64,000 bases of DNA from Lacticaseibacillus suilingensis (GCF_016861845.1 NZ_BOLV01000001.1:186001-250000), one strand, 5' to 3'; counted from the stretch's first letter, positions 15,991 to 25,315 are shown. Notes: generated by a model from the sequence alone, not told the origin. Translations and numbers: made by a program.

Positions 15991-17412
15991 TTATTTAACG
16001 GGTACATCTTGGCTCTTCACTTTGCCGCGAACCGCAAAGGAAATCACGAAGGCGACAGCGGCGATGATCAAGACGAAGATGAAGCCGTAGTGGGCGCCAA
16101 CGGTCCAACCGGCGGCACCTGCAGCTTGCCGGCCGCCAACGGCCAACATGCTCGTCGCCACCGCAGTCGCGACCGCGCCGACGATTTGTTGCAAGGTGTT
16201 CAGCACCGCACTGCCGTCAGCACTTTCAGCGCCGTTCAAGGAGTTCAGGCCATAAGTTTGAGCTGGGGACATGGCTAAAGGCGCCCCAATCATCAAGACA
16301 ATATGACCAGCAATGACTTGCCCTAACGAGCTGTCGGCGTTGGTCATCAGTAAAATCAACACGCCCAGCATGGCGATGATGAAGCCGCCGCGGGTCAGCC
16401 ATTTGGCACCGAAGCGGTCATACATGCGACCGGCGAGTGCTGAGACTAACGCGTTAACGACGCCCCCTGGCAGCATGGCAATCCCGACCATGGCGACCGG
16501 CAAGTTCATCACCCGCTGCAGGTATTGAGGCAGGAGGTACATGGAAGCCAAAATCACGCCGAAGTCGAGCATGACGAGCAAGGTGCCGGTGGTGAAAGCG
16601 CGGTTTTGGAAGACGTGCAGGTTCAGCATTGGCGCCTGATCATGCAACTGGCGGGTGGCATAAACCGCCAAAGCGGCAATACCGACGACTAAAGCCAGCA
16701 GGACGCGCGCTGACAACCAGCCGGCGTCACTGGCCATGGAAGTGCCGACCACGATGCCGGCAAAGCCGATGGTTGACAGCAGGATCGATAGCCAATCGAC
16801 GGGCACCGCTTTTTGTTCAAAGGCGGTGTCCATGGCGATGGCAGCTAAGATGAAGGCCACCACCAAGAAAGGCACGAAGAGCCAGAAAATCGCGTGCCAA
16901 GAGGCGACACCTAGCAGAATGCCGGTGACCGTGGGGCCAATGGCAGGGGCGAACATGATCACCAAGGCAGCGAGGCCCATGACAGTGCCAAGGCGTTGCG
17001 GCGGGAAGATTTGCATTGCGACTGAGAACATCAGCGGCAAAATCAAGCCAGTGCCGATGCCCTGCATCATCCGGCCAACCAAGACCACTGGAAAGACGCT
17101 AGCGGTGGCGGAGATGATGGCCCCCAAGGCAAAGGCCCCAAGTGCGAACAAGACGATTTTCTTAGTGGCAAAGCGCTTGGACAACAAGCTCGACAGCGGC
17201 ATGCAGATGCCGATGACCAGCATGTAGCCGGTGACTAGCCATTGGATGGTGCCTTGCGACACATTCAAAGCCGCCATCAGGCTAGGCAACGCGATGTTCA
17301 AGGCAGTTTCGGAAAACATGCCAACGAATGACCCGATCATCAGACCGAGCATGGCTAAAGCAGGGTGGGCAATTTGCACCCGCGCTTTAGGTAATGATTG
17401 TGATAACTCCAT
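15991..17412 (-). CDS. MFS multidrug efflux transporter (DHA2, 14-TM type)
   Basis: Proton-driven exporter of 473 residues with about 14 hydrophobic helices. The DHA2 signs are the helix-1 start (FSETALNIALPSLMAALNVSQGTIQWLVTGYMLV), motif A-like loop SSLLSKRFATKK after helix 2, and motif C-like VGRMMQGIGTGLILPLMFS/GLAALVIMFAPAIGPTVTGIL. The start MELSQSLPK at 17412 is used because AAGGAG lies 10 bases upstream; the frame is open 61 codons further, but that region is the RNA leader containing an intrinsic hairpin. Divergent from a MarR regulator with an operator in between. The leader hairpin (17464-17497) suggests transcription attenuation. Confidence 0.9.
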   Translation of the reverse strand: MELSQSLPKARVQIAHPALAMLGLMIGSFVGMFSETALNIALPSLMAALNVSQGTIQWLVTGYMLVIGICMPLSSLLSKRFATKKIVLFALGAFALGAIISATASVFPVVLVGRMMQGIGTGLILPLMFSVAMQIFPPQRLGTVMGLAALVIMFAPAIGPTVTGILLGVASWHAIFWLFVPFLVVAFILAAIAMDTAFEQKAVPVDWLSILLSTIGFAGIVVGTSMASDAGWLSARVLLALVVGIAALAVYATRQLHDQAPMLNLHVFQNRAFTTGTLLVMLDFGVILASMYLLPQYLQRVMNLPVAMVGIAMLPGGVVNALVSALAGRMYDRFGAKWLTRGGFIIAMLGVLILLMTNADSSLGQVIAGHIVLMIGAPLAMSPAQTYGLNSLNGAESADGSAVLNTLQQIVGAVATAVATSMLAVGGRQAAGAAGWTVGAHYGFIFVLIIAAVAFVISFAVRGKVKSQDVPVK

Positions 17413-17463
17413 AGTATAAAAACTCCTTACGTTTAATGATGACAGAACCGGCCGCGCCGGGAT

Positions 17464-17528
17464 AAAAAAAGTCCCCATGGCTTGGCCATAGGGACTTGGC
17501 AGCGCCATAATAGGCGGAATGACGCTGC
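17464..17528 (-). promoter_or_regulatory. Attenuator-like leader upstream of the MFS gene
   Basis: On the minus strand, a first hairpin pairs 17523-17528 with 17499-17504 (GCAGCG/CGCTGC), directly followed by a terminator-like hairpin (17497 to 17469; AAGTCCC/GGGACTT with inner ATGGC/GCCAT) and a seven-T run (17470-17464), all before the MFS start at 17412. A terminator inside a 5' leader implies regulated readthrough. No leader peptide with a ribosome site was found. Confidence 0.7.
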
Positions 17529-17624
17529 GATTTGTTCTGTTTGGGGCAGATGCCCAACGAGTGATTATCATACCGGTTTGGCGAAAGTTTTTCAACCATT
17601 TTCTGAAAATCGTGTTAGACTAAA

Positions 17625-17640
17625 CGTTAGTGTGCTAACG
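17625..17640. promoter_or_regulatory. MarR operator candidate
   Basis: CGTTAG-TGTG-CTAACG is a perfect 6-bp inverted repeat lying just before the marR ribosome site, in the gap between the divergent MFS and marR genes. This is the usual position for autoregulation and joint control of both directions. Confidence 0.65.
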
Positions 17641-17654
17641 AAAGAAGGATAAAC

Positions 17655-18071
17655 ATGACAGAAAACTACGGCCGTAGCATCAAGCTGGCGGCCAATCATA
17701 TGACTCAAAACATGGATGCCTATGCCCAGCAATTTGACTTGACCGGCACGCAGATGTCGATCCTCGACTTTATTGTCCATGCGCCGGCAGTCTGCCTGCA
17801 GCGCGACATTGAAGCTGAATTTGCCATTCGGCGTTCGACGGCCACCGGGTTGCTCAAGCGCATGGCGGCGCGCGACTTGATCGTGGAACAGCGCTATGCC
17901 GGCGATACCCGGCAGAAGCAAGTGACGTTGACGGCGAAAGGTCAGGCGCTGCAGGAAGCCACGTCAGCCTACATTCAGCGTTCGCAGGCGGCGTTCGTCG
18001 CGGCGTTTTCGCCGGCGGCGCGGGCGCAGTTTAGTGAAATGTTGGCATATTGGCGAAAGGTGAGCGAATAA
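17655..18071 (+). CDS. MarR-family transcriptional regulator
   Basis: Winged-helix dimeric repressor of 138 residues. The recognition helix region is VCLQRDIEAEFAIRRSTATGLLKRMAARDLI (about 48-78) and the wing AGDTRQKQVTLTAKG follows (about 84-98). It is probably a drug-responsive repressor of the two adjacent MFS transporters. AAGGAT lies 6-7 bases before the ATG. One base separates its stop from the GTG start of the downstream MFS gene, so they form an operon; the other MFS gene is divergent. Confidence 0.92.
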   Translation: MTENYGRSIKLAANHMTQNMDAYAQQFDLTGTQMSILDFIVHAPAVCLQRDIEAEFAIRRSTATGLLKRMAARDLIVEQRYAGDTRQKQVTLTAKGQALQEATSAYIQRSQAAFVAAFSPAARAQFSEMLAYWRKVSE

Positions 18072-18072
18072 A

Positions 18073-19434
18073 GTGAGTAACGAACGTAAAGTCATGGGGG
18101 CGATTTTCGCCACCGGTTTATTGTCTTTCAGCGGGGTAATTGTGGAAACCGCGATGAACATCACGTTTCCGACTGTGATGCGTGAATTTAATGTGGGGAC
18201 AAGCACGGTGCAGTGGCTGACCACCTTGTATCTGCTGATCGTTGCCACCGTCATTCCCTTGTCGGCATTTTTGAAGCGCCGCTTTAAAATGCGCCAGCTG
18301 TTTTTGGTGGCCAACTTGCTCTTTATGCTGGGGCTGATTTTGGATGCCACGGCGCCGGCGTTCTGGGTGCTACTCCTCGGCCGGGCGGTGCAAGGGCTTG
18401 GGACCGGGATTGCGCTACCCTTAATGTTTAACATTATTTTGGAACAAGTCGCTCCGGCTAAAATCGGCATGATGATGGGGGTGGGCACGTTGATCACCGG
18501 CATTGCGCCAGCGATTGGCCCCACGTTTGGTGGCTTGATCACCACCTATTTAAGCTGGCGGTATATTTTTGTCTTCTTGTTGCCGGTGCTACTGGTTTCG
18601 CTCGGGCTCGGGTGGACCTGCATTCTGCAGAAGAGTGCCTTGGCCCCGAGCCGTCTGGACAAACTCAGCGTGGGCTTGCTGGTGCTGGCTTTTGCCGGGT
18701 TGATCTATGGCGTCAGCACCATCAGTGGCGCAAATGTCCTGGTCAGCGTGCTGGCGATTGTGATTGGGGCGCTGGCGCTGAGTGCCTTTGCAGTGCGTTC
18801 GCGGCATGAGACTCAGCCCATTTTGGATCTGTCCCCGTTCAAGCAAAAGAAGTTCGCTCAATTTGCCATCGCCTTCGTTTGTTTTCAAATGATGGCTTTG
18901 GGGCTGTCGTTTGTGCTCCCTAATTACCTGCAGTTGGTTAACCAAGCCTCGGCCTTGGCCGCCGGGTTGATTGTGCTGCCTGGGGCGGCGATTGGGGCGG
19001 TGCTCGCGCCAATCAGTGGGCGCCTGTACGACCATTTTGGTCCGAAGCGCCCGATCATCAGCGGCGTCACGGTGGTGCTGCTGGGGATGCTGGTGTTTGT
19101 CATCAATGGCATGCCGCTCAGCGATGCGCAAGTGCTGGGGTGTTATGTGCTGTTCATGTTCGGTGTCGGTTTAGCCTTTGGCAACATTTTGACCACGACC
19201 TTAGCCCAGCTGCCCAAGCAGCAACAAGCCGATGGTAATGCGATTATGAATACCCTGCAGCAGTTTACCGCGGCGCTGGGGACAGCCATTGCCTCAGCCA
19301 TTGTGGCGGGCGGTCAAGCGGGCCGCAGCCAGATTGCCGGCACGATGCTGGGCAGTCAGTGGGCGCTGTGGTTCCTGCTGGGCTTGGCGGTGATTGCATG
19401 GCTGCAGTTGACTTGGACCTTGCGCCGGCGATAA
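18073..19434 (+). CDS. MFS multidrug efflux transporter (DHA2)
   Basis: Proton-coupled exporter of 453 residues, about 14 membrane helices, related to but distinct from the MFS gene at 15991. It starts with a GTG at 18073, preceded by AAAGGTGAG that overlaps the end of marR, so translation is coupled. Motifs: VETAMNITFPTVMREFNVGTSTVQW at helix 1, LKRRFKMRQL in the helix 2-3 loop, and GRAVQGLGTGIALPLMFN in helix 4. Probably co-transcribed with and controlled by MarR. Confidence 0.9.
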   Translation: MSNERKVMGAIFATGLLSFSGVIVETAMNITFPTVMREFNVGTSTVQWLTTLYLLIVATVIPLSAFLKRRFKMRQLFLVANLLFMLGLILDATAPAFWVLLLGRAVQGLGTGIALPLMFNIILEQVAPAKIGMMMGVGTLITGIAPAIGPTFGGLITTYLSWRYIFVFLLPVLLVSLGLGWTCILQKSALAPSRLDKLSVGLLVLAFAGLIYGVSTISGANVLVSVLAIVIGALALSAFAVRSRHETQPILDLSPFKQKKFAQFAIAFVCFQMMALGLSFVLPNYLQLVNQASALAAGLIVLPGAAIGAVLAPISGRLYDHFGPKRPIISGVTVVLLGMLVFVINGMPLSDAQVLGCYVLFMFGVGLAFGNILTTTLAQLPKQQQADGNAIMNTLQQFTAALGTAIASAIVAGGQAGRSQIAGTMLGSQWALWFLLGLAVIAWLQLTWTLRRR

Positions 19435-19545
19435 AGGTCTAGAATTACCCGCTTTTTTAACCTAATCACTTCATAACTTTCTCACATTTGCTCCGTACCC
19501 TGAACTTAGTCATTGTGACAAATAGTTCAGATGGGAGCGAAAGCG

Positions 19546-20985
19546 ATGAATTTTGTGAAACGTGCATGGTTGAACTTGATTGCCAAGAAAGGCCGCACGC
19601 TATTATTGGTCTTGGTGACGTCTGCCATTATGTTATTCGTCATGGCGGGGCTGCTGATTAAAGCCGCCGCCGATCAAGCCACGACCAATGCCAAAGCCAG
19701 TATCGGGGCGACCTTAACCCTGAGCGCTAACCGGGAGGCAGCGTTTAAGGCGATGCGCAGCAGTAGTGGCACACCGCCGTCAGGAACCAGCGGGCAAAAG
19801 CCGTCCTTATCCATGAGTCCGGTTAAACTCAGCACCGCCAAGAAGATTGCGGCGCTGCAAGGCGTGGAAAGCTACTCTGTCAGTGTTTCGACCTCAGTCA
19901 ATGCCAAGAGTTTTGACGCGGTCAGCACCACCAGCTCTAGTCAGGGGCCAGGGGGCCAGGATAGCAGCCGCGGCGACATCACGGTGGCTGGGGTCTCCAG
20001 CACTGCCAGCAGCAGTGAATTTAGCCAAGGCAACTACACGATTACCAAAGGCCGTGGCTTAACCACCGCCGATGAAGGCACCCAAAATGTCGTCATCGAG
20101 AGTGAACTGGCTAAGGCCGATAGCCTCAGTGTTGGTGACACCATCACGGTGAAAAAGACCAGTGGTAGCGGCACTTACAAGCTGAAAATTGTCGGCATCT
20201 ACAAAGCCAAGAGTAGCGCCACGGCCTCGATGGGGCCAATGGCCAGCGACCCAGCGAATACGATTTACACCAGCTACACCTTGGCTAATACGATCAAAGG
20301 TACCAAGTATGCCAACACGGCTGATTCGGTGGTCTTTACCGTCAGCACCCCAAGCAAGGTGGCTAGCGTGAAGAAGACCGCTTCCAAGCTGATTTCCAGT
20401 AAGTTTAGCCTGAGTGCCGATGATCAGAATTACCAAATGGTGAAAGCATCGATGCAATCCGTGACCAGCTTTGCGGATAAAATCGTGTGGCTGGTCGCGA
20501 TTGCCGGTACCATTATTTTGGCTTTGATAGTCATTTTGATGATCAGAGAGCGCCGCTATGAAATTGGCATCCTACTGTCCTTAGGGGAACGGCGCTTCAA
20601 GATCATTGCCCAGTTCTTCGTTGAATTGTTGGTCATCTTGTTGGTTGGTGTCGGCATTGCCAGCGCCGGCGGTAAATTCGTCGGCGACAAACTCGCAGCG
20701 CAAGTCATCAGCAGTCAAACCACCACGACCAGCACCCAAGGGATGCAAGGGCCTGGTGGGCAACCTGGCGGCAGTGGTACAGGCACCAGCAAGAGCGGGA
20801 CGCCAGGGCAGATGCCAGGACGGACGCAGGCGGCTCAGCAGAAACAAACCCAGCTAGCCGTGAAAGTGACGCCACAAGCCATTCTCTTGTTGTTTGGCTT
20901 AGGGCTAGCGATTATCTTGATTGCGATTTTGATTGCCGCAGCCGGCATTTTGCGCCTGCAACCGAAGACGATTCTGATCCAATAA
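19546..20985 (+). CDS. ABC transporter permease (FtsX/MacB type)
   Basis: Membrane subunit of an ABC system, 479 residues. Topology: one N-terminal helix (about 15-38), a large outside domain (about 40-315) rich in Ser/Thr/Gly, then three C-terminal helices separated by a second low-complexity Gly/Gln/Thr-rich loop (about 395-440, with GMQGPGGQPGGSGTG). FtsX signature is around IRERRYEIGILLSLGERRFKI. Such four-helix permeases act in lipoprotein or antimicrobial peptide handling rather than solute import. The start MNFVKR at 19546 is chosen over an ATG 15 bases earlier because GGGAGCG then has normal spacing. The ATPase gene follows after 19 bases. Confidence 0.88.
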   Translation: MNFVKRAWLNLIAKKGRTLLLVLVTSAIMLFVMAGLLIKAAADQATTNAKASIGATLTLSANREAAFKAMRSSSGTPPSGTSGQKPSLSMSPVKLSTAKKIAALQGVESYSVSVSTSVNAKSFDAVSTTSSSQGPGGQDSSRGDITVAGVSSTASSSEFSQGNYTITKGRGLTTADEGTQNVVIESELAKADSLSVGDTITVKKTSGSGTYKLKIVGIYKAKSSATASMGPMASDPANTIYTSYTLANTIKGTKYANTADSVVFTVSTPSKVASVKKTASKLISSKFSLSADDQNYQMVKASMQSVTSFADKIVWLVAIAGTIILALIVILMIRERRYEIGILLSLGERRFKIIAQFFVELLVILLVGVGIASAGGKFVGDKLAAQVISSQTTTTSTQGMQGPGGQPGGSGTGTSKSGTPGQMPGRTQAAQQKQTQLAVKVTPQAILLLFGLGLAIILIAILIAAAGILRLQPKTILIQ

Positions 20986-21004
20986 GCGTAGAAAGGAGCC
21001 AACT

Positions 21005-21691
21005 ATGTTAACGACTGAAAATTTAAGTTACTGGTACACCGTTGAAGAAGATTACTTGTTCAAAGACGTGAACTTGCAATTCACTGCTGGGCACTCCTAC
21101 GCGATCGTGGGTCAGTCGGGTTCTGGCAAAACGACCATGGTGTCGCTACTGGCCGGGCTCGATACGCCCAAAGCCGGCAAAATTCTGATTGAAGGCGTCG
21201 ATATTCGCAAAATTGGCCTGACGCAGTACCGGCAGAGCAAGGTCAGCATCGTGTTCCAGGCGTACAACCTGTTCACATATATGTCGGCGCTGGAGAACTT
21301 AATGACTGCCATGGCCATTACGAAAGCCGAGCACCGCGGCGACCGCGAGTTTGCTAAAGGCATGCTGCGCAAGCTCGGGTTGACCGACCAGCAAATGACC
21401 CAAAACGTCCAGCGCCTGTCTGGGGGCCAGCAGCAACGCGTCGCCATTGCCCGCACCATGGTGTGCGATGCCCCGCTGGTGGTTGCCGACGAACCCACCG
21501 GCAACCTGGACGAAGGCAACACCGATGAAGTGATTGCCTTGTTCAACCAGATCGCTCATGAACAGCAAAAGTGCGTGATCATTGTCACCCATGAACCCAC
21601 TGTGGCTGCGCAATGCGACGGCGTGTTGCGCCTCGCCAAGCGTGAATTCACCTGGGAAAAACAGCCGGCGCTAGCGACGCAGCCAGCCTAA
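21005..21691 (+). CDS. ABC transporter ATP-binding protein (MacB/LolD type)
   Basis: ATPase subunit of 228 residues for the preceding permease. Walker [10 protein letters not shown] (about 37-45), Q-loop in IVFQAYNLF, signature LSGGQQQR (about 139), Walker [13 protein letters not shown] (about 158-169), H-loop in IIVTHE (about 197). The PTGNLD form is typical of the MacB/LolD/BceA group. AAAGGAG precedes the ATG. It ends 11 bases before the terminator at 21702. Confidence 0.95.
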   Translation: MLTTENLSYWYTVEEDYLFKDVNLQFTAGHSYAIVGQSGSGKTTMVSLLAGLDTPKAGKILIEGVDIRKIGLTQYRQSKVSIVFQAYNLFTYMSALENLMTAMAITKAEHRGDREFAKGMLRKLGLTDQQMTQNVQRLSGGQQQRVAIARTMVCDAPLVVADEPTGNLDEGNTDEVIALFNQIAHEQQKCVIIVTHEPTVAAQCDGVLRLAKREFTWEKQPALATQPA

Positions 21692-21701
21692 ATTGTGAAC
21701 A

Positions 21702-21735
21702 AAAAGCTCTCCCTGCGCAGGCAGGGAGAGCTTTT
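21702..21735. terminator. Bidirectional terminator after the ABC operon
   Basis: AAAAGCTCTCCCTGC and GCAGGGAGAGCTTTT are perfect 15-base arms around GCAG. It also serves the convergent DUF4811 gene. Confidence 0.92.
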
Positions 21736-21738
21736 GCG

Positions 21739-22233
21739 TTACTTCTGAATGAGCTGCCAGCTGGCTGGCACCGTGAACTGATAAGCACGGTGCAGCGTCT
21801 GCCGGTTTTGCCCCGACCAGGCAAACCAAAAGGCGTAGAAGGTGTTTTGATAACGTAACTGTTTGGTTTTGATGGTCAACGCGGCCGTTTGACCGCGTTT
21901 GACTTGAACGGTCGTTGTGACGCCAGGCTTGGCGGCGACGGTTTTGTTACTCAGTGGGTTAGGCCGATACACCACGACCTGATTTTTGCCGTTCGTCCCA
22001 ATCTGCTTCACCAACAGCGTATTGTCTTTGACGCCGGAAATGCGCTGGGTGGTGCTGGTGGTAACGGTTTTTAGTCCAAAATGGCTGAGGTCATTGGCCG
22101 CAATCGCCAGCACGCTGGCAATCAAGATCAGGGCCAGCGCCCCCATCCAGCCGCTGCGAGCGCGGCCGCGAGGGGCTAGCACCGCGACCAGGAAGAAACA
22201 AAAGGCGGCGAGCACCAGAATAACGAGAATCAC
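21739..22233 (-). CDS. DUF4811-type membrane-anchored protein
   Basis: A 164-residue protein with two N-terminal membrane segments (residues 1-17 and about 29-48) and an outside beta-rich domain. The sequence (GVKDNTLLVKQIGTNGKNQVVVYRPNP...) fits the DUF4811 family, which in lactobacilli sits next to MDR transporters. Its start overlaps the stop of the MFS gene by 4 bases, so both are co-translated. The function is unknown; partnership with the transporter is inferred from the coupling. Confidence 0.78.
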   Translation of the reverse strand: MILVILVLAAFCFFLVAVLAPRGRARSGWMGALALILIASVLAIAANDLSHFGLKTVTTSTTQRISGVKDNTLLVKQIGTNGKNQVVVYRPNPLSNKTVAAKPGVTTTVQVKRGQTAALTIKTKQLRYQNTFYAFWFAWSGQNRQTLHRAYQFTVPASWQLIQK

Positions 22234-23690
22234 TGCGCATCACCTCCCTGATCGATGGGGTCCTTCTTCAACATGAAGGACAAAGCGAACCCAAGCGCGG
22301 CGAGAATGAGCGATACCACGAAGGCGGCACGATAACCGGCCACGGTAGCATTGTTCATGGCCCGGGCAAAGGCAATCGGGTCAGTTTTGGCCAAGGCGCT
22401 GGCTGGCGTTTGGCCTTTGGTGACGGTCGATAGCACCGAAACCAAAATCGCAGTCCCAATGGAAGCCGCAACTTGGCGAATCGTGTTGTTCACGGCGGTG
22501 CCATGGTTGATCAGATTATTCGGCAGGCTGTTCATGCCAGCAGTGGTGACCGGCATGGTGACCATGGTGATGCCGAACATCCGCACGGTGTACAGCACCG
22601 TGACGAACAAAATCGGCGTGTCAGCGGTCAACGTGATCAACGGGAAGGTGCCTACCAAGAGCAAGAACAAACCACAAGTGGCTAGGCGCTTGGCGCCGAT
22701 GCGGTCAAAAATCCGGCCGGTGACCGGACTCATAATCCCCATCATGATGGCCCCGGGCAGCAAAATCAGCCCAGAGTGGAAGGCACTTTGGCCGCGAATG
22801 GTTTGAATGTACATCGGCAGCACCATTTCGACGCCGACCATGGACATGAACGCCACCGCCGTCAAAATCACGGACAACGTAAAGGATTTGCTCTGGAACA
22901 CGCGCAGCTCTAGAAGTGGCTTGGCCAGGTGCAACTGGCGCCGCACAAACAGGCCGACAACGATTGCCCCGAATAGCAAGGTGCCAATTACCAGCGGGGA
23001 ACCCCAGCCGGCATCGCCAACACTGGAGAAGCCGTACAGCAGGGAGCCAAAGCCCAAGGTGGATTCGACGACGGATAAGAAGTCAATTTTGGGGTTAGTG
23101 GTGGGTAGCACTTTGCGCATGCTATACGCAGACAGCACAAGCACCAGGGCGGCAATCGGCAAAATCACGGAGAACAAGGAGCGCCAGCCGTGATTGAGCA
23201 GCACCCAGCCAGAAAGCGTTGGCCCCACCGCTGGGGCGAGGCCGATGACGATACCGGCAATCCCCATCGCCGAACCACGCTGGCTCGGCGGGAAAATGGA
23301 ATACATCACGGTTTGGAAAGTCGGGGCCGACATGCCGACCCCCATGGCCTGTATGAGGCGCCCGGTCAAAAGCATTGGGAAGCTGGTCGCAAAGCGTGAC
23401 AGCAGCGTGCCCAGGAAGAAGATGGTGATCGCCGTCATATGAAGGTATTTGACATTGAATTTACTCAGCAACCACGCGGAAACAGGAATCATGATTCCCA
23501 TCACTAGCATAAAGCCGGTGGTCAACCATTGGACTGCGCTGGCATTGATGTTAAAGTCCCGCATCAAAGTGGGAAACGCAGTGGTCAGAATCGTTTGCGT
23601 CAGAAAAGTCGTAAACGTCCCAATCAGCATGGTGATCACCAACAAGTTGCGGTTATACGGTTTACCGTTAACATCTGTTGGCTGATTCAC
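22230..23690 (-). CDS. MFS multidrug transporter (DHA2, LmrB/EmrB-like)
   Basis: Exporter of 486 residues with about 14 helices. Family marks: LTQTILTTAFPTLMRDFNINASAVQWLTTGFMLVMGIMIPVSAWL near the N-terminus, the SKFNVKYLH loop, and GRLIQAMGVGMSAPTFQTVMYSIFPPSQRGSAMG in helix 4 with GLAPAVGPTLSGW as motif C. ATG at 23690 has a weak AAAGGA site. It is followed by the overlapping DUF4811 gene, a pairing common in lactobacilli. No local regulator gene is attached. Confidence 0.9.
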   Translation of the reverse strand: MNQPTDVNGKPYNRNLLVITMLIGTFTTFLTQTILTTAFPTLMRDFNINASAVQWLTTGFMLVMGIMIPVSAWLLSKFNVKYLHMTAITIFFLGTLLSRFATSFPMLLTGRLIQAMGVGMSAPTFQTVMYSIFPPSQRGSAMGIAGIVIGLAPAVGPTLSGWVLLNHGWRSLFSVILPIAALVLVLSAYSMRKVLPTTNPKIDFLSVVESTLGFGSLLYGFSSVGDAGWGSPLVIGTLLFGAIVVGLFVRRQLHLAKPLLELRVFQSKSFTLSVILTAVAFMSMVGVEMVLPMYIQTIRGQSAFHSGLILLPGAIMMGIMSPVTGRIFDRIGAKRLATCGLFLLLVGTFPLITLTADTPILFVTVLYTVRMFGITMVTMPVTTAGMNSLPNNLINHGTAVNNTIRQVAASIGTAILVSVLSTVTKGQTPASALAKTDPIAFARAMNNATVAGYRAAFVVSLILAALGFALSFMLKKDPIDQGGDAQ

Positions 23691-23776
23691 ATTTTCAGTC
23701 CTTTCATTATGAAATTACAAAGAATTATTCTAGCACTTATTTTTAGTGAGGGCTAGTGGGCTACCAGCAGGCGGCC

Positions 23777-23838
23777 GTGATTTGACGGGGCTGGGCTAGC
23801 TTTTACCCAAGACTGGTTCAAGGCCAGCCCGTCAAAAT
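23777..23838. terminator. Hairpin with terminator character
   Basis: ATTTGACGGG-GCTGG and CCAGC-CCGTCAAAAT pair over about 15 bp with one bulge, in the gap between the divergently placed ends of the MFS promoter and the CNNM-type gene. Which transcript it ends is unclear. The remainder of the 23691-23926 gap holds only promoter-like AT-rich sequence. Confidence 0.5.
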
Positions 23839-23890
23839 GAAAATTGCTATCAGTAAGCTTTCATGGCTATTTTCATGTTTATTTTCGCAT

Positions 23891-23917
23891 AATAAAAGGA
23901 CGCTTGTCAGCGTCCTT
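23891..23917 (-). terminator. Terminator of the CNNM/CorC-type gene
   Basis: AAGGACGCT / AGCGTCCTT with a TTTTATT tail on the minus strand, 10 bases past the stop at 23927. Confidence 0.85.
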
Positions 23918-23926
23918 GCTTGGTGC

Positions 23927-25315
23927 TTATTGTTGCGGCAAATCTTCTTCTTCGCCGTCGCCGTCCACATCCATGGTGCGGGGAATTTCCGGCCCCACGG
24001 TGACTTCAAACCAATTGGCAAAGCCGCGGCTGTAATCGGTGACCGTTAAGTTGAACCGGTCAATCACCACCGAATCGTTGCGGCGCAGATCCGGATGATC
24101 TTCCATCAAAAAGCCGGCGATCGTGACAATATCGGATTCCTGAAACTGGCGCAGGTTTGTATGGAAGAACCGTTCGAAGTCGTACAGCGTGGTTTTACCA
24201 GAGATTTTGTAGACATTTGGCTGGTCGGTTTTGATGATGTATTCATCGGAAACGTCGTCGATTTCATCTTTGACGGTCCCGAACAGCTCTTCATAAATAT
24301 CCTTATCCGTGACAATCCCCGAAGTACCACCATACTCGTCGACCACGACGACAATGGGCGTTTGTTTTTTGATCATCTGTTGCAAGATATTGTGAATCGG
24401 CGTTGCTTCTGGCACAGTGATCATCGCCCGCAGCAGTTTGGAGACGCGCACGGTGTCATCGACTTGGGCCTGCTTGACCAGATCGTAGATGTAGACGTAA
24501 CCCAGTACCTTATCCTTGTCGCCATCGGCCACCACAGGGAAGCGGCTATAGCCTTCTTGCAGGTAGTCGCGGATGACTTCATGCACCGTGGCTTCGATGT
24601 TAATGACCACCAGGGACGTCCGGTCAACCATGATGTCATGGGCGGTTTTGTCATTCAAATCAAAGGCGCGCTGCATGTAGGTGACATCGTTTTGGTCCAT
24701 ATCGCCAGTGGTGACGGCGGCTTTGGATAAATTCAAGATTTCCGCTTGCGAGAAAGCTTCGTTGCCTTCATCCGCCGGCTTCATGCCCATCAGGCGCACC
24801 AGGCCATTGGCGGAGGTGTTCAGCAACCAAACAAAAGGATAGAATGCAAGGTGGAAGTAGTGCAGCGGCGTGACAATCAGCATTAACACTTTGATGGGAA
24901 TATCAATGGAGATGTTCTTCGGCACGATTTCGGTGATGACGACTTCTAAGTAAGTCAAAATCAACACGCCAATCACGGCGCCGGCGGCATGCAGCCCGCC
25001 TTGCGGTAGCTGCAGGTGGGTAAGCTGCATCAAATCGATCAGTAAAAACTCAACGGTTTCTTCCCCAATCCAACCCAAAATGATGCCGCACACCGAGGTG
25101 CCGACTTGGGTGGTGGAGAGATACTCATTTAACCGGTGAACCATATTCAGCGCCCGTTTGAGCTTGGCGCGGTTGCCTTCGCCGTTATCAATCATTTCTT
25201 CTAGCGCACTGGGGCGGCTTTGCACCAGTGCAAACTCGGCCGCCACGAAGAACGCAGCGAAGATAAAGGTAACGACCATGACCAGCAAATTAGAGGCGAC
25301 TTGGCCACTTGCCAT
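23927..25315 (-). CDS. CNNM/HlyC-CorC family transporter (DUF21 + CBS pair)
   Basis: A 462-residue membrane protein: DUF21 transmembrane domain (about residues 1-185, AAEFALVQSRPSALEEM at helix 1), a tandem CBS domain (about 205-330, including HDIMVDRTSLVVI and VVVDEYGGTSGIVTDKDIYEELFGTV), and a C-terminal CorC_HlyC domain (about 360-450). Family members export Mg2+ or are otherwise involved in divalent cation homeostasis; the older hemolysin label is misleading. The start MASGQVASN at 25315 is preferred over an upstream in-frame ATG (25336) because only it has a GGGGAA site, though weak. Monocistronic. Confidence 0.88.
   Translation of the reverse strand: MASGQVASNLLVMVVTFIFAAFFVAAEFALVQSRPSALEEMIDNGEGNRAKLKRALNMVHRLNEYLSTTQVGTSVCGIILGWIGEETVEFLLIDLMQLTHLQLPQGGLHAAGAVIGVLILTYLEVVITEIVPKNISIDIPIKVLMLIVTPLHYFHLAFYPFVWLLNTSANGLVRLMGMKPADEGNEAFSQAEILNLSKAAVTTGDMDQNDVTYMQRAFDLNDKTAHDIMVDRTSLVVINIEATVHEVIRDYLQEGYSRFPVVADGDKDKVLGYVYIYDLVKQAQVDDTVRVSKLLRAMITVPEATPIHNILQQMIKKQTPIVVVVDEYGGTSGIVTDKDIYEELFGTVKDEIDDVSDEYIIKTDQPNVYKISGKTTLYDFERFFHTNLRQFQESDIVTIAGFLMEDHPDLRRNDSVVIDRFNLTVTDYSRGFANWFEVTVGPEIPRTMDVDGDGEEEDLPQQ

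Noticed and set aside
17413-17595. N-terminal extension of 61 residues on the MFS protein at 15991
   Set aside because: The extension would cross a strong terminator hairpin, has no ribosome site, and lacks the family's N-terminal pattern; a good site precedes the ATG at 17412.
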